From the NCBI RefSeq assembly GCF_905475465.1, contig NC_062249.1, forward strand, positions 2,740,501 to 2,804,500: a stretch of 64,000 bases of DNA, read 5' to 3'. Position 1 is the stretch's first letter; the number at the start of each line of letters is the position of its first letter. The position numbers were made by a program, and so were the translations under genes. The notes beneath the pieces are model-generated. The model was not told the DNA's origin. It searched no databases and saw nothing but the letters and a program-made list of their open reading frames with translations. Shown piece by piece: positions 53,090 through 64,000 of the stretch. This stretch comes from Pieris napi. Its lineage: Eukaryota; Arthropoda; Insecta; Lepidoptera; Pieridae.

Positions 53090-54385
53090 AATTACGAACG
53101 TATTGGTCACCGAGAGCTGTCAAATTAAAGTCGATTTGATGATAACGCCATCTAACGTCGCAAAATTGGTATTTACCAACGTCTGACAATTGACAATAGC
53201 TCAAAACAGAATTATGTAATTTGAAATCAATCAAAAAAGTTATATTTAAACATCATAGATAGAATTGACCACGAGTAAGTGGCTCAGCAGAAATAGAGGG
53301 ACACAGACATCCTGTTAGGGCCAGGGCAGGAAATGTTCAAGTATGGTTAGAAAACATGACTTCGCTTTCAAAAAGAAACGTGAGGGATACAATTTACTTC
53401 GGAAAAATAATGTAACAAGTCAAATTTTATTTATTGATAGAACTTTTGACGCAAATGTTTTCTATCTTTTTTTTTTTTTACCATCATTTCTGGCAATGAA
53501 TTATTAGATGCTTTGAAGAGTTGTGTTATTAGTCCATAAATATCTTAGTTCAATTTTTTTTAATAACTTTAACTAATCGTGTTATGATTTGCCAAAGTTG
53601 GCCAATAGACTCGTGTCCAACAAGTATTATCTTTTAACAACTTTGTCATGCAAATAAAAAATGCTCTAAGTATCATCTGTTAATAAAGCTTGAAATTGTT
53701 TAATACTTAGATTAGAGTTTTTTAGTAGATAATAGTTTGTGCAACGTGGGGCCCATGCCTCACAGGGGGCAATTTGATTGTTATTAAAATTATTGCATAT
53801 ATATATAAGAATTTTAGTAAGGCTAAGTTGGGCATGGCACATAAAAGGTTGAAAAAAACTGAGTTAGCGGGTAGATAAACTCGGTACAGTCATTATTTTA
53901 ATAATTTTTGCAATCCTTTTTCTATCTTTACATTTCTGTTTTGTAAGTCTGGAAGTTATTAGTTGTTTATTAATGTGAATCTCGTTTCGAACTCTTTCAC
54001 TTTTACACAATTCCTCTCTTTTTTTATTATTAGAGATCACTTTATTAGTAGCGACAAGGCTCGTTGCACCATGATTTTTTAAATTTAATGTTAATATTAT
54101 TTAATTGTGTGCAAAAACAGTTAATAAAAAAAAACCTATTTTAATTGAATACACGTTCGTTGCGATCAGGTATTAACCGGCACGCAGATTTTTAAAAAAA
54201 ATTCATATGAACTCATTGAAATTATTAAATCTAGTAGGTGAATTAAAATTAAAGTAAAAGGTGTTATATAACATACCATTTCTAATATACAAATATCACA
54301 CTTTCACTTTACACCTCACACTTCTAACTTCTGATATTATATTTTAAATATTTTTTAGTAAAATATTAAAACGTAGAATATAGGT
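53090..54385. other. No gene recognised
   Basis: AT-rich DNA. A slightly GC-richer patch at 53270-53330 has no sustained frame. Confidence 0.45.
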
Positions 54386-54512
54386 TATTTTTTTACTGAG
54401 GGCAAACAGGCATGAGGCTCATCTGATGTTAAGTAATACCACCGTGCATGCACTTAATGCCGGAGTGCTCGCGAGTGGGTTGTCGGGCTTTTAAGAATTG
54501 GTATTTCTCTGT
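54386..54512 (-). repeat. LINE 3' UTR, minus orientation
   Basis: A T-run, then gagggcaaacaggcatgagg, ctcatctgatgttaagtaat and gctcgcgagtgggttgtcgg. CR1/Jockey-like tail. Confidence 0.75.
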
Positions 54513-56195
54513 ATATGTATTTATTAGAATTAGCCCTTTGCCCTCAAATTTAACTTTTCTACTTCAACAACGACTGTTCCATTAAAAAAATAGTCAAAGT
54601 ACCAATGCCTATTTAGAAGTTCAGGAACATAAACCTAAATTATCCACCAGATAAAGGTACTAGGTATATGTGTACTACACATGCGTGTATTTTTTCTTTT
54701 AACGAATTTAACTTAGCCGATTCAAAAATCTATAAACAAATGCTATATTCTCGGAATGACATACACTAGTTTGTGTAAAAGAAAAAATATTTTATAGGGC
54801 AAATACTACCGCCCTTCACATGCTGACATTCTCGAATACGTGGTCTGAAAACTGGTTCAGTTCATACATAAAATGCAGGGTCAATGTATTTTGTCAACTA
54901 GCTATTTAACGCCAAGCAAACCTTAACGCGCTAATAATCGATAAGACAACAGAAGTGTCTAAGATATTTTCAAGAACACAAAATATCTGTAGTCGAGGTC
55001 AAGAGTGTCGGAAATTGGGTTAAAGTATAGTTAAAGAATTGAACTGAGTTATTATTACAACGAATACTAAACCTTTCATTACTAAGTTCGCTAAAATCAG
55101 TCAGCTCAGTACATTACGTGGGTAACACTGAAAATGTTTAGAACTGGCCAGTTAAAAACATTGCTAATGAAAACTTAAATGTAGTGTATTGCATCAATTT
55201 GACATTTGTTTTTGTGAATTGGCGGCAAATCTAAAACTCTTGCTACACGTGAAAATGAAATTAACGCGAGAAAATTTTGACTTTTTGATATTCTCTAGCT
55301 CAAGATGAACTGGTTCGATTAGATTTCGTTTTCTTTATCTTAGTAAACTTATTATAATTCCGCACCTATTTTCGTGACCGCACATTGTTTCTAATTTGTC
55401 TAAATTGTATGTTTGACCGTGTTGGTGCCATAAATATTCTGATCTTGCTACACCAGTAACATAGACACCTTAGGCACACGTACGAATATTCAATTACATG
55501 AAAAATCTAACAAATCCAATGAACAAAGGGAAAAGTGTCACAAATTGGTCGATGCCCATTGTACCAGTACAGGCACACGTGACCAGCTTGCAAAGTCACT
55601 TGTTATTCCCAACTCCGCTCTTTTGTTTGACTGAATCCCTTAAACTTTGAACATTGTTAAGGATTTCTCCACTATTGACTTTTCGAACAGAACAGTTTTT
55701 GCCGTGTTTTGTTTCATTAGTCCTTGGGCTTATCAGTGTTAATCAAAAGTCCGGTTGTTTATTGGAAATACTAATATGTTTGTACGTCTTTGAAGTCACA
55801 GCGGAGGATTCGATTTACGTATTTTATGTACAGAGTAAGATGTCGACTAGTAGTTTCTGGAACAAATATAATTAATTCATTTTAACTGTTTCAATCTGCA
55901 GTTTCTGGTCTATTGGTAGTGACCATCAGCGGAGCTATCACTAAATATCATATGACCCTCTCTGAAGCCTTAACGTAATCAAGAAACTGAGCATTAACGT
56001 TAATTAGCTATTAAATTAAACTATGTTATCTACATAAATAATACAGATAATTTTTAGCATTTCCATATCGCTTCATTTCATGATGACATTTTATAACTAT
56101 ATATCTATTCTTTTCGTTATTTAATCTTGAGAAAAATTTATGGTGTAATACAAGGGATAAGTCTCGAATAAAAATTCTTGCATATACATTTCAAG
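54513..56195. other. No gene recognised
   Basis: The longest stretch without recognised repeats in the right half. The frame at 55654-55875 has no domain that I recognise. Confidence 0.45.
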
Positions 56196-56420
56196 ATATA
56201 ACTTTATTCATATAGGAAACCAAATACACTTATGAACGTCAACAGAAAAGATATTAAATTGATTCTAAATTTACATTTACTACCAGTTCGCAAGTCAAAG
56301 GTGGGCGAGAAGAACTAAAAAGAAACTGTCCACCACTCTTTTTAATCGCCAAGTTTTTAGTCATACAATTGTTTTGTAAGGTAGAGCATTATTTGAACTA
56401 GAGCAAATCAATCCATAGGA
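56196..56420 (-). repeat. LINE-type 3' end, family B
   Basis: aactttattcatataggaaa, ctaccagttcgcaagtcaaa and caccactctttttaatcgcc. Has lost its short-repeat tail. Confidence 0.7.
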
Positions 56421-56656
56421 TGATAATTTATTATATAGTATAAGTATCAGTAATATTCTCAATTTAAAAACGTATTGTATAATTGCTCTTTATTACCGTG
56501 TAATGCAATTCAACGAAGCATTATTACATGTCATTTTAATGATTAACGGGCACTTTCTCTTTCGAAAGACTACCTAGCTATTTAGTTAGACCGCGAACGT
56601 ATTCAATACAGGCTACTCAAAAGGCGGCAACGAGCAAATAGTGTTACTTTGTACGT
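56421..56656. other. No gene recognised
   Basis: AT-rich DNA with no recognised feature. Confidence 0.4.
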
Positions 56657-56914
56657 TTGCCCTGTGTCCGTTTTTTTGATATCAGAGGTGGAAATGCAAA
56701 CCCAGCCCCCGAGAGTAATAGTAGTCGACCGAAACCAGTAACTGCTAATCAGAGAATTGAGTTTGCTACTATAAAAATGTGTAGATCTTGTTTTGACAAA
56801 TCACTTTTACCTGGTAGGGACCTATATAGGAGAGTAATTGATAATAACTACGTCTTGCGTGATGAATGTTGCAAAGCCAAAATGAACCACGTGATACTAT
56901 GCCCCCAGTACTAG
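56657..56914 (+). other. Unassigned open frame ahead of a LINE fragment
   Basis: 85 codons, with NPAPESNSSRPKPVTANQR then MCRSCFDKSLLPGRDLYRR and CCKAKMNHVILCPQY. The last residues blend into the CR1/Jockey-like fragment (PQY then LLDHIQQRAVRIV in another frame). The CxxC and later CC could suggest a finger, but I cannot name a family. Confidence 0.3.
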
Positions 56915-57310
56915 CTCCTTATTACTGGACCATATTCAACAAAGAGCGGTTCGAATCGTTTACGATCAGTCACTTTCCGTGTGATTCCTTGGCGATGGGA
57001 AGAGATGTGGCATACTACCGCATACGATGGACAGTGTTCAGAGGAGTTTTCTGATTAATACCTTCAACTGAGTTTCATCATCGGTCGTCAAGGCAGACTG
57101 AAATACGATAACTGAGCGTTTTTCAACACAGTTTTTGCCGCGCACACCACTATGTGGAACTAGCTGAAGAAAGAAAAACAGCGTACTAATTCTTAAAAGG
57201 CCGGCAACGCACTCGCGAGCCTTCGACATAGAGAGTATCCATGAGTATCCATGTTCTATAAAAAAAGGGACGACGTCCACCGTTCCACAATTGTGTGTTT
57301 CTTAAGGCAG
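56895..57310 (+). pseudogene. CR1/Jockey-like LINE C-terminus and 3' UTR, rearranged
   Basis: LLDHIQQRAVRIVYDQSLSV, a stop, FLGDGKRCGIL and HTMDSVQRSF are followed by tttttgccgcgcacaccac, tatgtggaactagctgaag and aaaaggccggcaacgcactc. Pieces of the ORF end and tail are present with deletions and a duplicated end (gtttttgccgcgc recurs near 57310). Confidence 0.65.
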
Positions 57311-57721
57311 TTTTTGCCGCGCCCCACGTAAACTTTTGTGTAGATAATACTTGACACTAGTATTTCACAGCTTATTTCATATTCTTCCCCCACATTATAA
57401 AAGACAAACAAACTTCTGGTTGAATTGTTTCTACGGGTTTTTAAATCGGTTAGATGAATTCCTATGCATTAACTTTTACTTTGAATTCCTGTATTAAATA
57501 AACATTATTCATATCACACGCAGAGCTCATTGTTTTGTGTCAACATTGTAAGGTGACTGACACGTTAACTACATTACGAATGTAATTATTAAATAACATG
57601 TTATGACTTTAATAACTGGTGTACGGACTTGATAGATGACATCTGAAATAACCATTAAAAAAGATAATTAATTGTCTTATAATAGACAATTAGCCTTTTA
57701 TTTCAGATACTTTACACTTAA
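57311..57721. other. No gene recognised
   Basis: AT-rich DNA. ttgtcttataatagacaatt near 57671 is a short palindrome. Confidence 0.4.
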
Positions 57722-57985
57722 ATGAGCAGTGTTGGCCTTGTGGCTTCAGCGTGCAACTCTCATCCCTAAGGTCGTAGGTACGATCCCCGGCTGTGTACCA
57801 ATGGACTTTTATTCTATGTGCGCATTTAACATTCGCTCGAACGGTGAAGGAAAACATCGTGAGGAAACCGACTGTCTTAGACCCAAAAAGTGGACGGCGT
57901 GTGTCAAGCACAGGAGGCTGATCTCCTACTTGCCTATTGAAAAATGATTATAAAACAGATACAGAAATCTGAGGGTCAGACCTAA
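57722..57985 (+). mobile_element. SINE family A, full-length copy
   Basis: gagcagtgttggccttgtgg, gtcgtaggtacgatccccgg, ctcgaacggtgaaggaaaac and acagatacagaaatctgagg. One of the most complete copies; the A and B boxes each carry one change. Confidence 0.9.
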
Positions 57986-57994
57986 ATTTTTACA

Positions 57995-58110
57995 TGTTTT
58001 ATAGGATAGGGGCAAACTAGAATAAGGGATGCCCAAAAAGGACACCCATTTTAGCGGGTCTTTGCGGGAAGAATATGCTCTTTTTAAACAGTTGGAGATC
58101 ATGTCTCCAG
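57995..58110 (-). repeat. LINE 3' end, same type as 6311 and 15155
   Basis: ggataggggcaaactagaat, gatgcccaaaaaggacaccc and tttaaacagttggagatcat follow the SINE 3' end directly. Confidence 0.7.
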
Positions 58111-58506
58111 GAATAAATATATTTGAAAGTGTTAGTATAATGTAATAATAAAGACATATGAATATTAAGGCTGCTAAAATTACGCTGCTATCACCGAAAT
58201 TGAAAATAAAAACACGTTTTCCTCATAAATCACGACGCCAACGTCCTATATATCACTGAAACATTATATAGGGATTTGAAGCTGTCACGTATGATATAAT
58301 AAGAATATTATATACTAGCACTGAAATTACACATTTATTTTATTTAAATATTTTGGGAACTAATATATCTTATGTTACTCAAAGATTATACATATATTGA
58401 AAAACTCTTTAATCGGTGAGCAGCAATAAATAATAAATTAAACGCATCAAGCGAAAAACGTGGTAGGAGACTAGAGAGAACTAGAAAAGCCTTTTTTCAC
58501 TTTAAG
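58111..58506. other. No gene recognised
   Basis: AT-rich DNA with no recognised feature. Confidence 0.4.
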
Positions 58507-58612
58507 CAACGCCGGCCTCAAAGGCCGGCAACGCGACCGCTACAATATCTATGGTCTGCGATGACTGCCCTTTTTAGGCGTCCCGTAGGCTCGTTTCCCC
58601 CTATTTTATAAA
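58507..58612 (+). repeat. LINE 3' end, plus orientation
   Basis: aacgccggcctcaaaggccg, then tgactgccctttttaggcgt, cccgtaggctcgtttccccc and a poly(A)-like end. Same type as 6311, reversed. Confidence 0.7.
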
Positions 58613-59084
58613 AAAGAAAATGATTTTTCATATTCAAAGCCACAAATTCATCATTTGCAACTATCAAGTTACTAAACAATTAAAATCACTGCAAACCAAT
58701 TAAACATAAATCCATTTAATTAGATTTTATTGGAAACTCGTGTAAATAAAAGTATCCAATTAGTTTGGACAATACCAATTTAACTCAAACACAAGGCCCT
58801 GTTCAATAACTCAGTCAAGGTAAAATATCAATTCACTGTAGATACCTTCAGATCTCGATTGTATAACAGATATTATTACGCTCCATGGCTCAGTCGTTCA
58901 CCAATCTTATTGTCTGGGATAGGTTACATCGATGCTTGTCAGAGACGAGACTTGGCCCTAAGAGTGACCTCTCGTATGACGGAAACGTCTTGGATATTTT
59001 ACGTTAAGTACTTATTTTAGTACGTCAAGTCCCGATTCTGAATCTCAGCCATAGTGTTTAGACGGTATTCAGACGGTTGCATGA
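58613..59084. other. No gene recognised
   Basis: A GC-richer patch at 58885-58990 has no sustained frame or known motif. Confidence 0.4.
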
Positions 59085-59195
59085 GCATAAGTTCCATCAT
59101 CGGTCGTCGAGGCGGAATACGAAATTCTACCCACCAGCTGTTGTATTTCCGAACCACTTCAAGAAGAGAGCGTACCAGTTCTTAAAAAGGTGGTA
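59085..59195 (+). pseudogene. LINE C-terminal fragment interrupted by family B
   Basis: agttccatcatcggtcgtcg, gtatttccgaaccacttcaa and gagagcgtaccagttcttaa are the last codons of the CR1/Jockey-like ORF with deletions. The tail resumes at 59432 after the family B segment. Confidence 0.65.
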
Positions 59196-59430
59196 ACCCT
59201 TAACATTCGATTATTAAATGATCCTAATCCTTGGGATCGATTTGCTCTAGTTCAACAGTTTGTATGACTCAAAACTTGGTGATTAAAAAGAGTAGCGGAG
59301 AGTTTCTTAGCGTTCATGCCCGCTCTACGCCCTTGACTTGCGATCTGGTAGTAGATGTAAATTTAGAATCAATTTAACATCTTTTCTGTTGACAAGTGTA
59401 TTTGGTTACCTATATGAATACATTATACCG
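59196..59430 (+). repeat. LINE-type 3' end, family B, nested
   Basis: aaatgatcctaatccttggg, gattaaaaagagtagcggag, cgcccttgacttgcgatctg and ggttacctatatgaata. Lies between two parts of a CR1/Jockey-like tail. Confidence 0.75.
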
Positions 59431-59431
59431 G

Positions 59432-59460
59432 CCCGTTTGCCCCCGTTCTATAAAGAATAC
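59432..59460 (+). repeat. LINE tail end
   Basis: ccggcccgtttgcccccgtt then ctataaag: outermost part of the CR1/Jockey-like 3' UTR. Confidence 0.65.
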
Positions 59461-59866
59461 AATTAATTAAGGTTTACGTGACTAAAATATAACGAAAGAA
59501 TTCCACGCGGGCAAAACTACTAGCAGTAGCCAGTCAGTGATTACAAACAATATCATTCTAAGAAGCCCGATTAATCATAACAGTAATACGAACCCGACCG
59601 TATAAAGTGTGTACTTAGATGACATGCGAGATGATTTAATTTTGAATAGATTGTTTTGGATAGACTCTGGTTAGTTTGTGACACTATACGTACCATAACT
59701 ACCCGTCGAAATGCACTTTCACAGGTATCTTTATTGATTTAAGTGTAAATAAGTTAAAATAAATATAGTTATTGCTTTAATAAAAATTAATTATTTCATA
59801 TTATTATTATTACCTTTATTCCGTCGTCGTACGTCGTTATTCGTCGTATGTTTCAAAATCATAGTG
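59461..59866. other. No gene recognised
   Basis: AT-rich DNA. A cgtcgt-rich patch at 59820-59850 is a short imperfect repeat. Confidence 0.4.
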
Positions 59867-59915
59867 GCGTAACAACCTTTTTGGTTTTAAGTCTCAAATC
59901 GCATTGGTTTATTGG
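59867..59915 (-). mobile_element. SINE family A, 3' end only
   Basis: agtggcgtaacaaccttttt, then ggttttaagtctcaaatcgc. It is followed by gtggactcagtttccgcact (about 59925), shared with 48053. Confidence 0.6.
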
Positions 59916-60112
59916 TTTGTGGACTCAGTTTCCGCACTTAGACTCTCAATAGGACCGAAATGCAAATTGCATTCGTTTCCTTGATATTTTTTTATTTTTT
60001 AGACAAATAGGAAATCCGTCTGTATCAATGTGGTAATATTTACCACGGTACATCTGTTAAGTGTATTTATTGTAAGAAAATAACAACACAACTAGGAATC
60101 GAACGCAATTTT

Positions 60113-60480
60113 GAAGTTATACTTTTTTTGGCGCGTTAGGGAAAAATGATGAGCATAAATTTATACGATGCACGCGCACACCGTCACAAAAAACCGACAC
60201 CCTGAAGTTAGCATAGTCAACATTTTACAATAAAAAAAATTCAATTTCTTTAATTATGTAGAAATATTTTTTTGTGATATTTAAATAAACTGTATTTAAC
60301 TAGATAATGCGTTATAATAAAACTTTCAATGTATTAAATACCTTTTTTCTAGTATATGTGTCGTTTTTTCTACAAACGTAGAATAAGGCGAAAGATAAAA
60401 AAATTAAAAAGATTTTTATCTAGTTACGTCAAAGACGTATAACTTCTAACGCGTGCACATAAGTACAAACACATGTTTTT
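60113..60480 (+). mobile_element. Dispersed repeat family F, longest copy
   Basis: gaagttatactttttttggc, gcgttagggaaaaatgatga, cgtcacaaaaaaccgacacc; near the end aagacgtataacttctaacg and cgtgcacataagtaca. The inner inverted pair gaagttatac and gtataacttc is clear. Confidence 0.7.
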
Positions 60481-60589
60481 TTATTTATCACATAGGACGA
60501 CTAACGAACCTGTGCATCGGACACTGCTCGATATTGGGGTATTAATATTTTCATCTGTTTTTTATATTTTTTTTAAGTCATGACAAGTA

Positions 60590-60740
60590 GATCAGCTTTT
60601 GCACCTGACTCATGCCGTCTATTTCGTCTAAGCTGGTTTCCTTACGACGTTTTCCTTCAATTAGACACAAAGTAACTCCAATGGTCAGCCATGATTTGAA
60701 CGTATGGTTGAGAGACCTCAGCCAACTAGGCCATCGGGGA
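60590..60740 (-). mobile_element. SINE family A variant
   Basis: acaagtagatcagcttttgc, tcatgccgtctatttcgtct, ctggtttccttacgacgttt and cctcagccaactaggcca. The B-box region is changed (atgatttgaac). Confidence 0.65.
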
Positions 60741-61144
60741 TTTACGGAATACATACAATATCCAAAATTAATATCCAAACTGGTAAATCAAAACTGTTCG
60801 ATGGATTAATTAATATCGGCTCTGTATGGCAAAACTTTGCCGAAACGGTTTAATAACATGACGTCATGCCTATTGGAGTGCATTCTGTGTAATTATCGAC
60901 AGTTGATTGATTTGTACGAATTATAACCCTAAATTAAATTTTGTGTTTTAAGTGTACGAACATTGGTGTCTAGTATTTTAAGTTTTATGACAAAATATAG
61001 TTGCGTATAGTTTCGTAAAGCTTAAATTAGTTTGAAATATCAAGTATTTTTCTAATCACTAAAGTCGGTTGGGTAAGATTCAGAGTCGAAACTTCGCCCT
61101 AAATATGACTATCGTATATGACTTTGAATAATTGTAATGTAGAG
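60741..61144. other. No gene recognised
   Basis: AT-rich DNA with no recognised feature. Confidence 0.4.
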
Positions 61145-61320
61145 GGAGGGTAAAACTTGCTGAGTTTCTTGCCCGTTCTTCTCAGAACAAGGCCTCCTGG
61201 TAGTTTTTCGAACGGATGGCGTAGTCCTGCTCTTTCGTGAATTTTGTAAACGTTGTTGACATTCATATGCATGCTCTAAGAAGCATCTAAATTGAATAAA
61301 CGTATTTTGATTTTTGATTT
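61145..61320 (+). repeat. LINE-type 3' end with gattttt tail
   Basis: gctgagtttcttgcccgttc, ttctcagaacaaggcctcct, then gaataaacgtattttgattt and a gattttt repeat. I recognise this as a frequent non-LTR 3' end in Lepidoptera; only one copy here. Confidence 0.55.
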
Positions 61321-61639
61321 TGTATGAAAATTTTATTAGATTCGATATATATAAGAGGAATCATACTATAATTCACACACTTTGTAAACAGATAGTGGTT
61401 TATATAAAATCTTAAACTGTAAAAGTGCTTAAAGGGCTTAATACTTATTATAAAGCTTTATTATAAAAGAAATAAACATATATATACGATACAAGACATA
61501 AACAGTAATGAACCAAAATTCTACTTCTATATATTCTACTTGTACCTAAAGGGCACTTTTTTTAAGATGAGAGCTTTTTACATTGTTAGCTTATTCCTAA
61601 CGTTAGGGTCGTACTGTTTCGCGATGTATGCATTGAATA
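61321..61639. other. No gene recognised
   Basis: Start of an open frame (ATG 61567, MRAFYIVSLFLTLGSYCFAM) that resembles a signal peptide, but it continues into SINE and LINE scraps, so it is not called. Confidence 0.4.
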
Positions 61640-61725
61640 CTTGTACGTACTGTGGAGGAATACATCGTGAGAAATCAGTAAAACTATGTCTAAGTACCAG
61701 ATCTAATCGACGTGTGTCAGCCACA
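61640..61725 (+). mobile_element. SINE family A, body fragment
   Basis: aggaatacatcgtgagaaat, ctatgtctaagtaccaga and cgacgtgtgtcagccacag. No tRNA head. Confidence 0.55.
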
Positions 61726-61845
61726 GAAAAGAAAAGAGCGTACCAATTCCTCAACAGCAACGCAATCGTGAGGCCTTGAGAGTGTCCATGAGCGACAGTA
61801 TCACTTAACATCTAGTAAGGTTCTTGTTCGTTTGCACCTTGTATT
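61726..61845 (+). repeat. LINE 3' tail
   Basis: aaaagaaaagagcgtaccaa, cgcaatcgtgaggccttgag and gtccatgagcgacagtatca. CR1/Jockey-like. Confidence 0.7.
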
Positions 61846-62326
61846 ATATATTTAAAAACAAAGAGCTCTTACCTACTTACATATCAATAAAATAAACAAA
61901 AATGTATTTGAAGTCAAATAACAATTAATAGACTTTAACATGGTCGTCTTACGAAAATTAAAATTACATTTTCAAGTGTCTACTTAATAGAGGCAATGTT
62001 AAATTTAACGTGACGTCTCGTAATGAGATTGAAATCTAATTAATTCGAGGGCCAAACCGTGGTATAAAGAATTGTTCGTGAAATTGGATAATTCCACTTT
62101 AATCTGGACATTTTCCTAATTTGTTTTTGAAGTCCCTTGCATTTTGGTTTGACCGAAGGTAAAACGATCGGCGGCTTGATGCGTTGGTATTTTAATTAAT
62201 TGTTGGGTACTCTTTTGGTAAAGAGTTTAGTCAGAAATTGGCTAAGATTTTTAAGTTTACTTTCTGTCCCCCTAGGTTGTGTTACAGACTTGTGGAGAAC
62301 AACTGTTTTTTGTGTATATATGTCAC
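61846..62326. other. No gene recognised
   Basis: AT-rich DNA with no recognised feature. Confidence 0.4.
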
Positions 62327-62596
62327 CGTAAAATTGTAAACACCGTAAGATTGTAATCTATCTCGCGAGATTATAAACTGTGGAAAGATTGAGAACCTCA
62401 ACGAACTGCTTACAATTTAACGTATTATTATTCGGTAGTTATATGAAATTGTTGGAAAGTAAAATTAATCTGTAATTGACCAAAGAAGTGTGAATGATAA
62501 CTAAGTTAGTGTAGTACAATCTACCGATTAATAATATGTTAAATTGTAAGCAGTAAGCTGAGCTGATTACAATCTAACGGTGTTTACAATTTTACG
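62327..62596. mobile_element. 270-bp MITE with 32-bp terminal inverted repeats
   Basis: cgtaaaattgtaaacaccgt (62327) and acggtgtttacaattttacg (ending 62596) are inverted; the full 32-base arms differ at one position. The inside repeats related text (gtaatctatctcgcgag). Target duplication not resolved. Superfamily unassigned. Confidence 0.8.
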
Positions 62597-62611
62597 TTAA
62601 CATATATATAT

Positions 62612-62945
62612 CTCAAACTCAAACTCAAAATATCTTTATTCAAGTGGGTAACCAAGTACACTTTTGAATTTTCAAGTTAAATTAATTGTAAATTTACATT
62701 TACTACCAGTTCGCAAGTCAAGGGCGTAGAGCGAAGAAGAACTGGCAAGAAACTTTCCGCCACTCTTTTTAATCGCCAAGTATTGTCATACAAATTGTTT
62801 GAACTGGAGCAAATCAATCCCAAGGATTAGGATCATTTAAGTATTCCTCAAATTTATAAAACGCTTTATTGATTAATTTCCGTTTAACGAGGGCTTTGAA
62901 TTGATTTAGTGATAATACTATATATTCTTTTAGAAGAATGCTTTA
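62612..62945 (-). repeat. LINE-type 3' end, family B, long copy
   Basis: ctcaaactcaaactcaaaat, then tactaccagttcgcaagtca, ccgccactctttttaatcgc, caaatcaatcccaaggatta and tttgaattgatttagtgata. The most complete family B copy. Confidence 0.8.
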
Positions 62946-63465
62946 TGCTTATTCAGGCTTAATTAAAGCCATTTGGTCTTTTGGTTGTCAAAGAGAAGAA
63001 GAAACAAACAAAGCAAATTCACCCACAATACTATATTTTCCTCCACGTACTAAAACTACAGTGATACAATAGGTGATATAAAAACTTTTTGCACCGCTTG
63101 CGCCAATATGAAATTTGAATATCGTAATATCAACGTGCCTTTGTTCCTCGCCACGCAATACTTGTATATTATTTCTGATTTTAAATATCACTTTTAAAAT
63201 TTCACATATTTAAAGTAAACGTTTTAATAATATTAATTAGCCTTTAAAGATAATATTGCGCGTTTATTTTGATTGCAATTGGTCGAATGAAACGAGTATT
63301 TGTGTTGCTTATCTGTGATTGGACAGATGCTGTGGACTGATCTCAATTTATCGACAGGTGTAGTACATATTTCGTTTTACATTTTAATCCTTTGTCCGAT
63401 TTTATATTTAAATACAGCAAATAATAAGTGCATGCTTTTACAAGTATTGGCAAAAAGCTATCGGT
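62946..63465. other. No gene recognised
   Basis: AT-rich DNA. Reading frames at 62988 (-) and 63300 (+) have no recognised domain. Confidence 0.4.
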
Positions 63466-63520
63466 TCTATGTTCTTGATCTGAGAACAAGTAGTAAATGT
63501 AAATTTAAAATCATTTATTA
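63466..63520 (+). repeat. Family B fragment
   Basis: ttcttgatctgagaacaagt and agtaaatgtaaatttaaaat match the centre of family B. Confidence 0.45.
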
Positions 63521-63955
63521 TTCATTATTGTCGTTCATAGCGTGAACGGAGTGAATATAAGTTTCAAGTGAATGGTACCCGTAGGAAAAAAAAATTAATT
63601 GTGAGGGTTTTACGACTATTAATTGTTAGGATCTGCATTGACGTGGATGTCTAGCTGATGATGACGCGTTCAACAATTCATCATACCTATTGCCTATCAT
63701 CATTTAAATAAAATAAACTTATTTACCTTACCATTATTTCAAAATGCCTCCAGTTAATACCAACTATAGGAAAAATACATTTATGATTCGAAGTGTACAG
63801 ACCTACAACCAATATTCAACCCAGTTTGACATCTACCTTATCTGTTCATCCATTGACTCTGTGAGACGGCTATTTCCTAGTAGGCTAGTTAGAATAGTCA
63901 TTAAATTAAATCTTCTGCTTTTTCATACTTAATTTAAATCTTTTAATTGTTTCGT
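63521..63955. other. No gene recognised
   Basis: AT-rich DNA with no recognised feature. Confidence 0.4.
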
Positions 63956-64000
63956 AGTTATGTATTATTATAAATTTACAATTATTTTACATAATTTTAA
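63956..64000. repeat. Copy of the 1247-1291 repeat, cut by window end
   Basis: agttatgtattattataaat through acataattttaa matches 1247-1291 with two mismatches. The rest would lie beyond the window. Confidence 0.7.

Noticed and set aside
61540..61779. Secreted small protein with a signal peptide-like start
   Set aside because: The second half is translated SINE and LINE tail sequence, so the hydrophobic start is probably chance.

Overview
This window looks like intergenic or intronic DNA from a lepidopteran insect, most likely a butterfly or moth. It is clearly AT-rich and contains no ordinary multi-exon host gene that I can recognise. It carries a dense set of repeats typical of Lepidoptera: tRNA-headed SINEs, 5'-truncated CR1/Jockey-like and RTE-like non-LTR retrotransposon ends, a Helitron helicase scrap, and many short inverted-repeat elements (MITEs). 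No rRNA, genuine tRNA gene, CRISPR array or viral gene was seen. The taxon call rests on repeat types and base composition, not on a host gene.

Layout. 0-6 kb: AT-rich DNA, small MITEs, SINEs, and one possible last exon of a host gene (2753-2826, + strand). 6-8 kb: a degenerate RTE tail meets a 1.4-kb CR1/Jockey-like reverse transcriptase pseudogene tail to tail. 8-13 kb: LINE 3' ends, a Helitron-related element, and a MITE at 11992-12232 that is a perfect 106-bp inverted repeat. About 13.1-13.5 kb: an exon- or promoter-like stretch ending in a good splice donor. 14-17 kb: RTE and LINE tails. 17.1-18.6 kb: a PIF/Harbinger deletion derivative (TAA target duplication, matching ends) containing nine near-identical 86-bp tandem units and the first parts of both Harbinger genes, a HARBI1-like transposase and a convergent MADF protein. 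19-42 kb: SINEs, LINE tails, RTE C-termini and MITEs in short blocks. 42.4-45.75 kb: a structurally complete 3.3-kb hAT transposon inserted in an older SINE, with 13-bp terminal inverted repeats, a perfect 8-bp target duplication and a two-exon transposase gene that reads through as 658 codons. 46-64 kb: more MITEs, SINEs and LINE ends.

The most notable items are the apparently intact hAT transposon; the Harbinger derivative, whose terminal repeat has been amplified into an array and whose two gene starts were fused by an internal deletion; and the long perfect hairpin MITE with CWG target duplications. Nothing here forms a host pathway. The genes that work together are transposon genes: a hAT transposase acting on its own ends, and the former Harbinger transposase/MADF pair. 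Family names come from remembered motifs and were not checked by database search.
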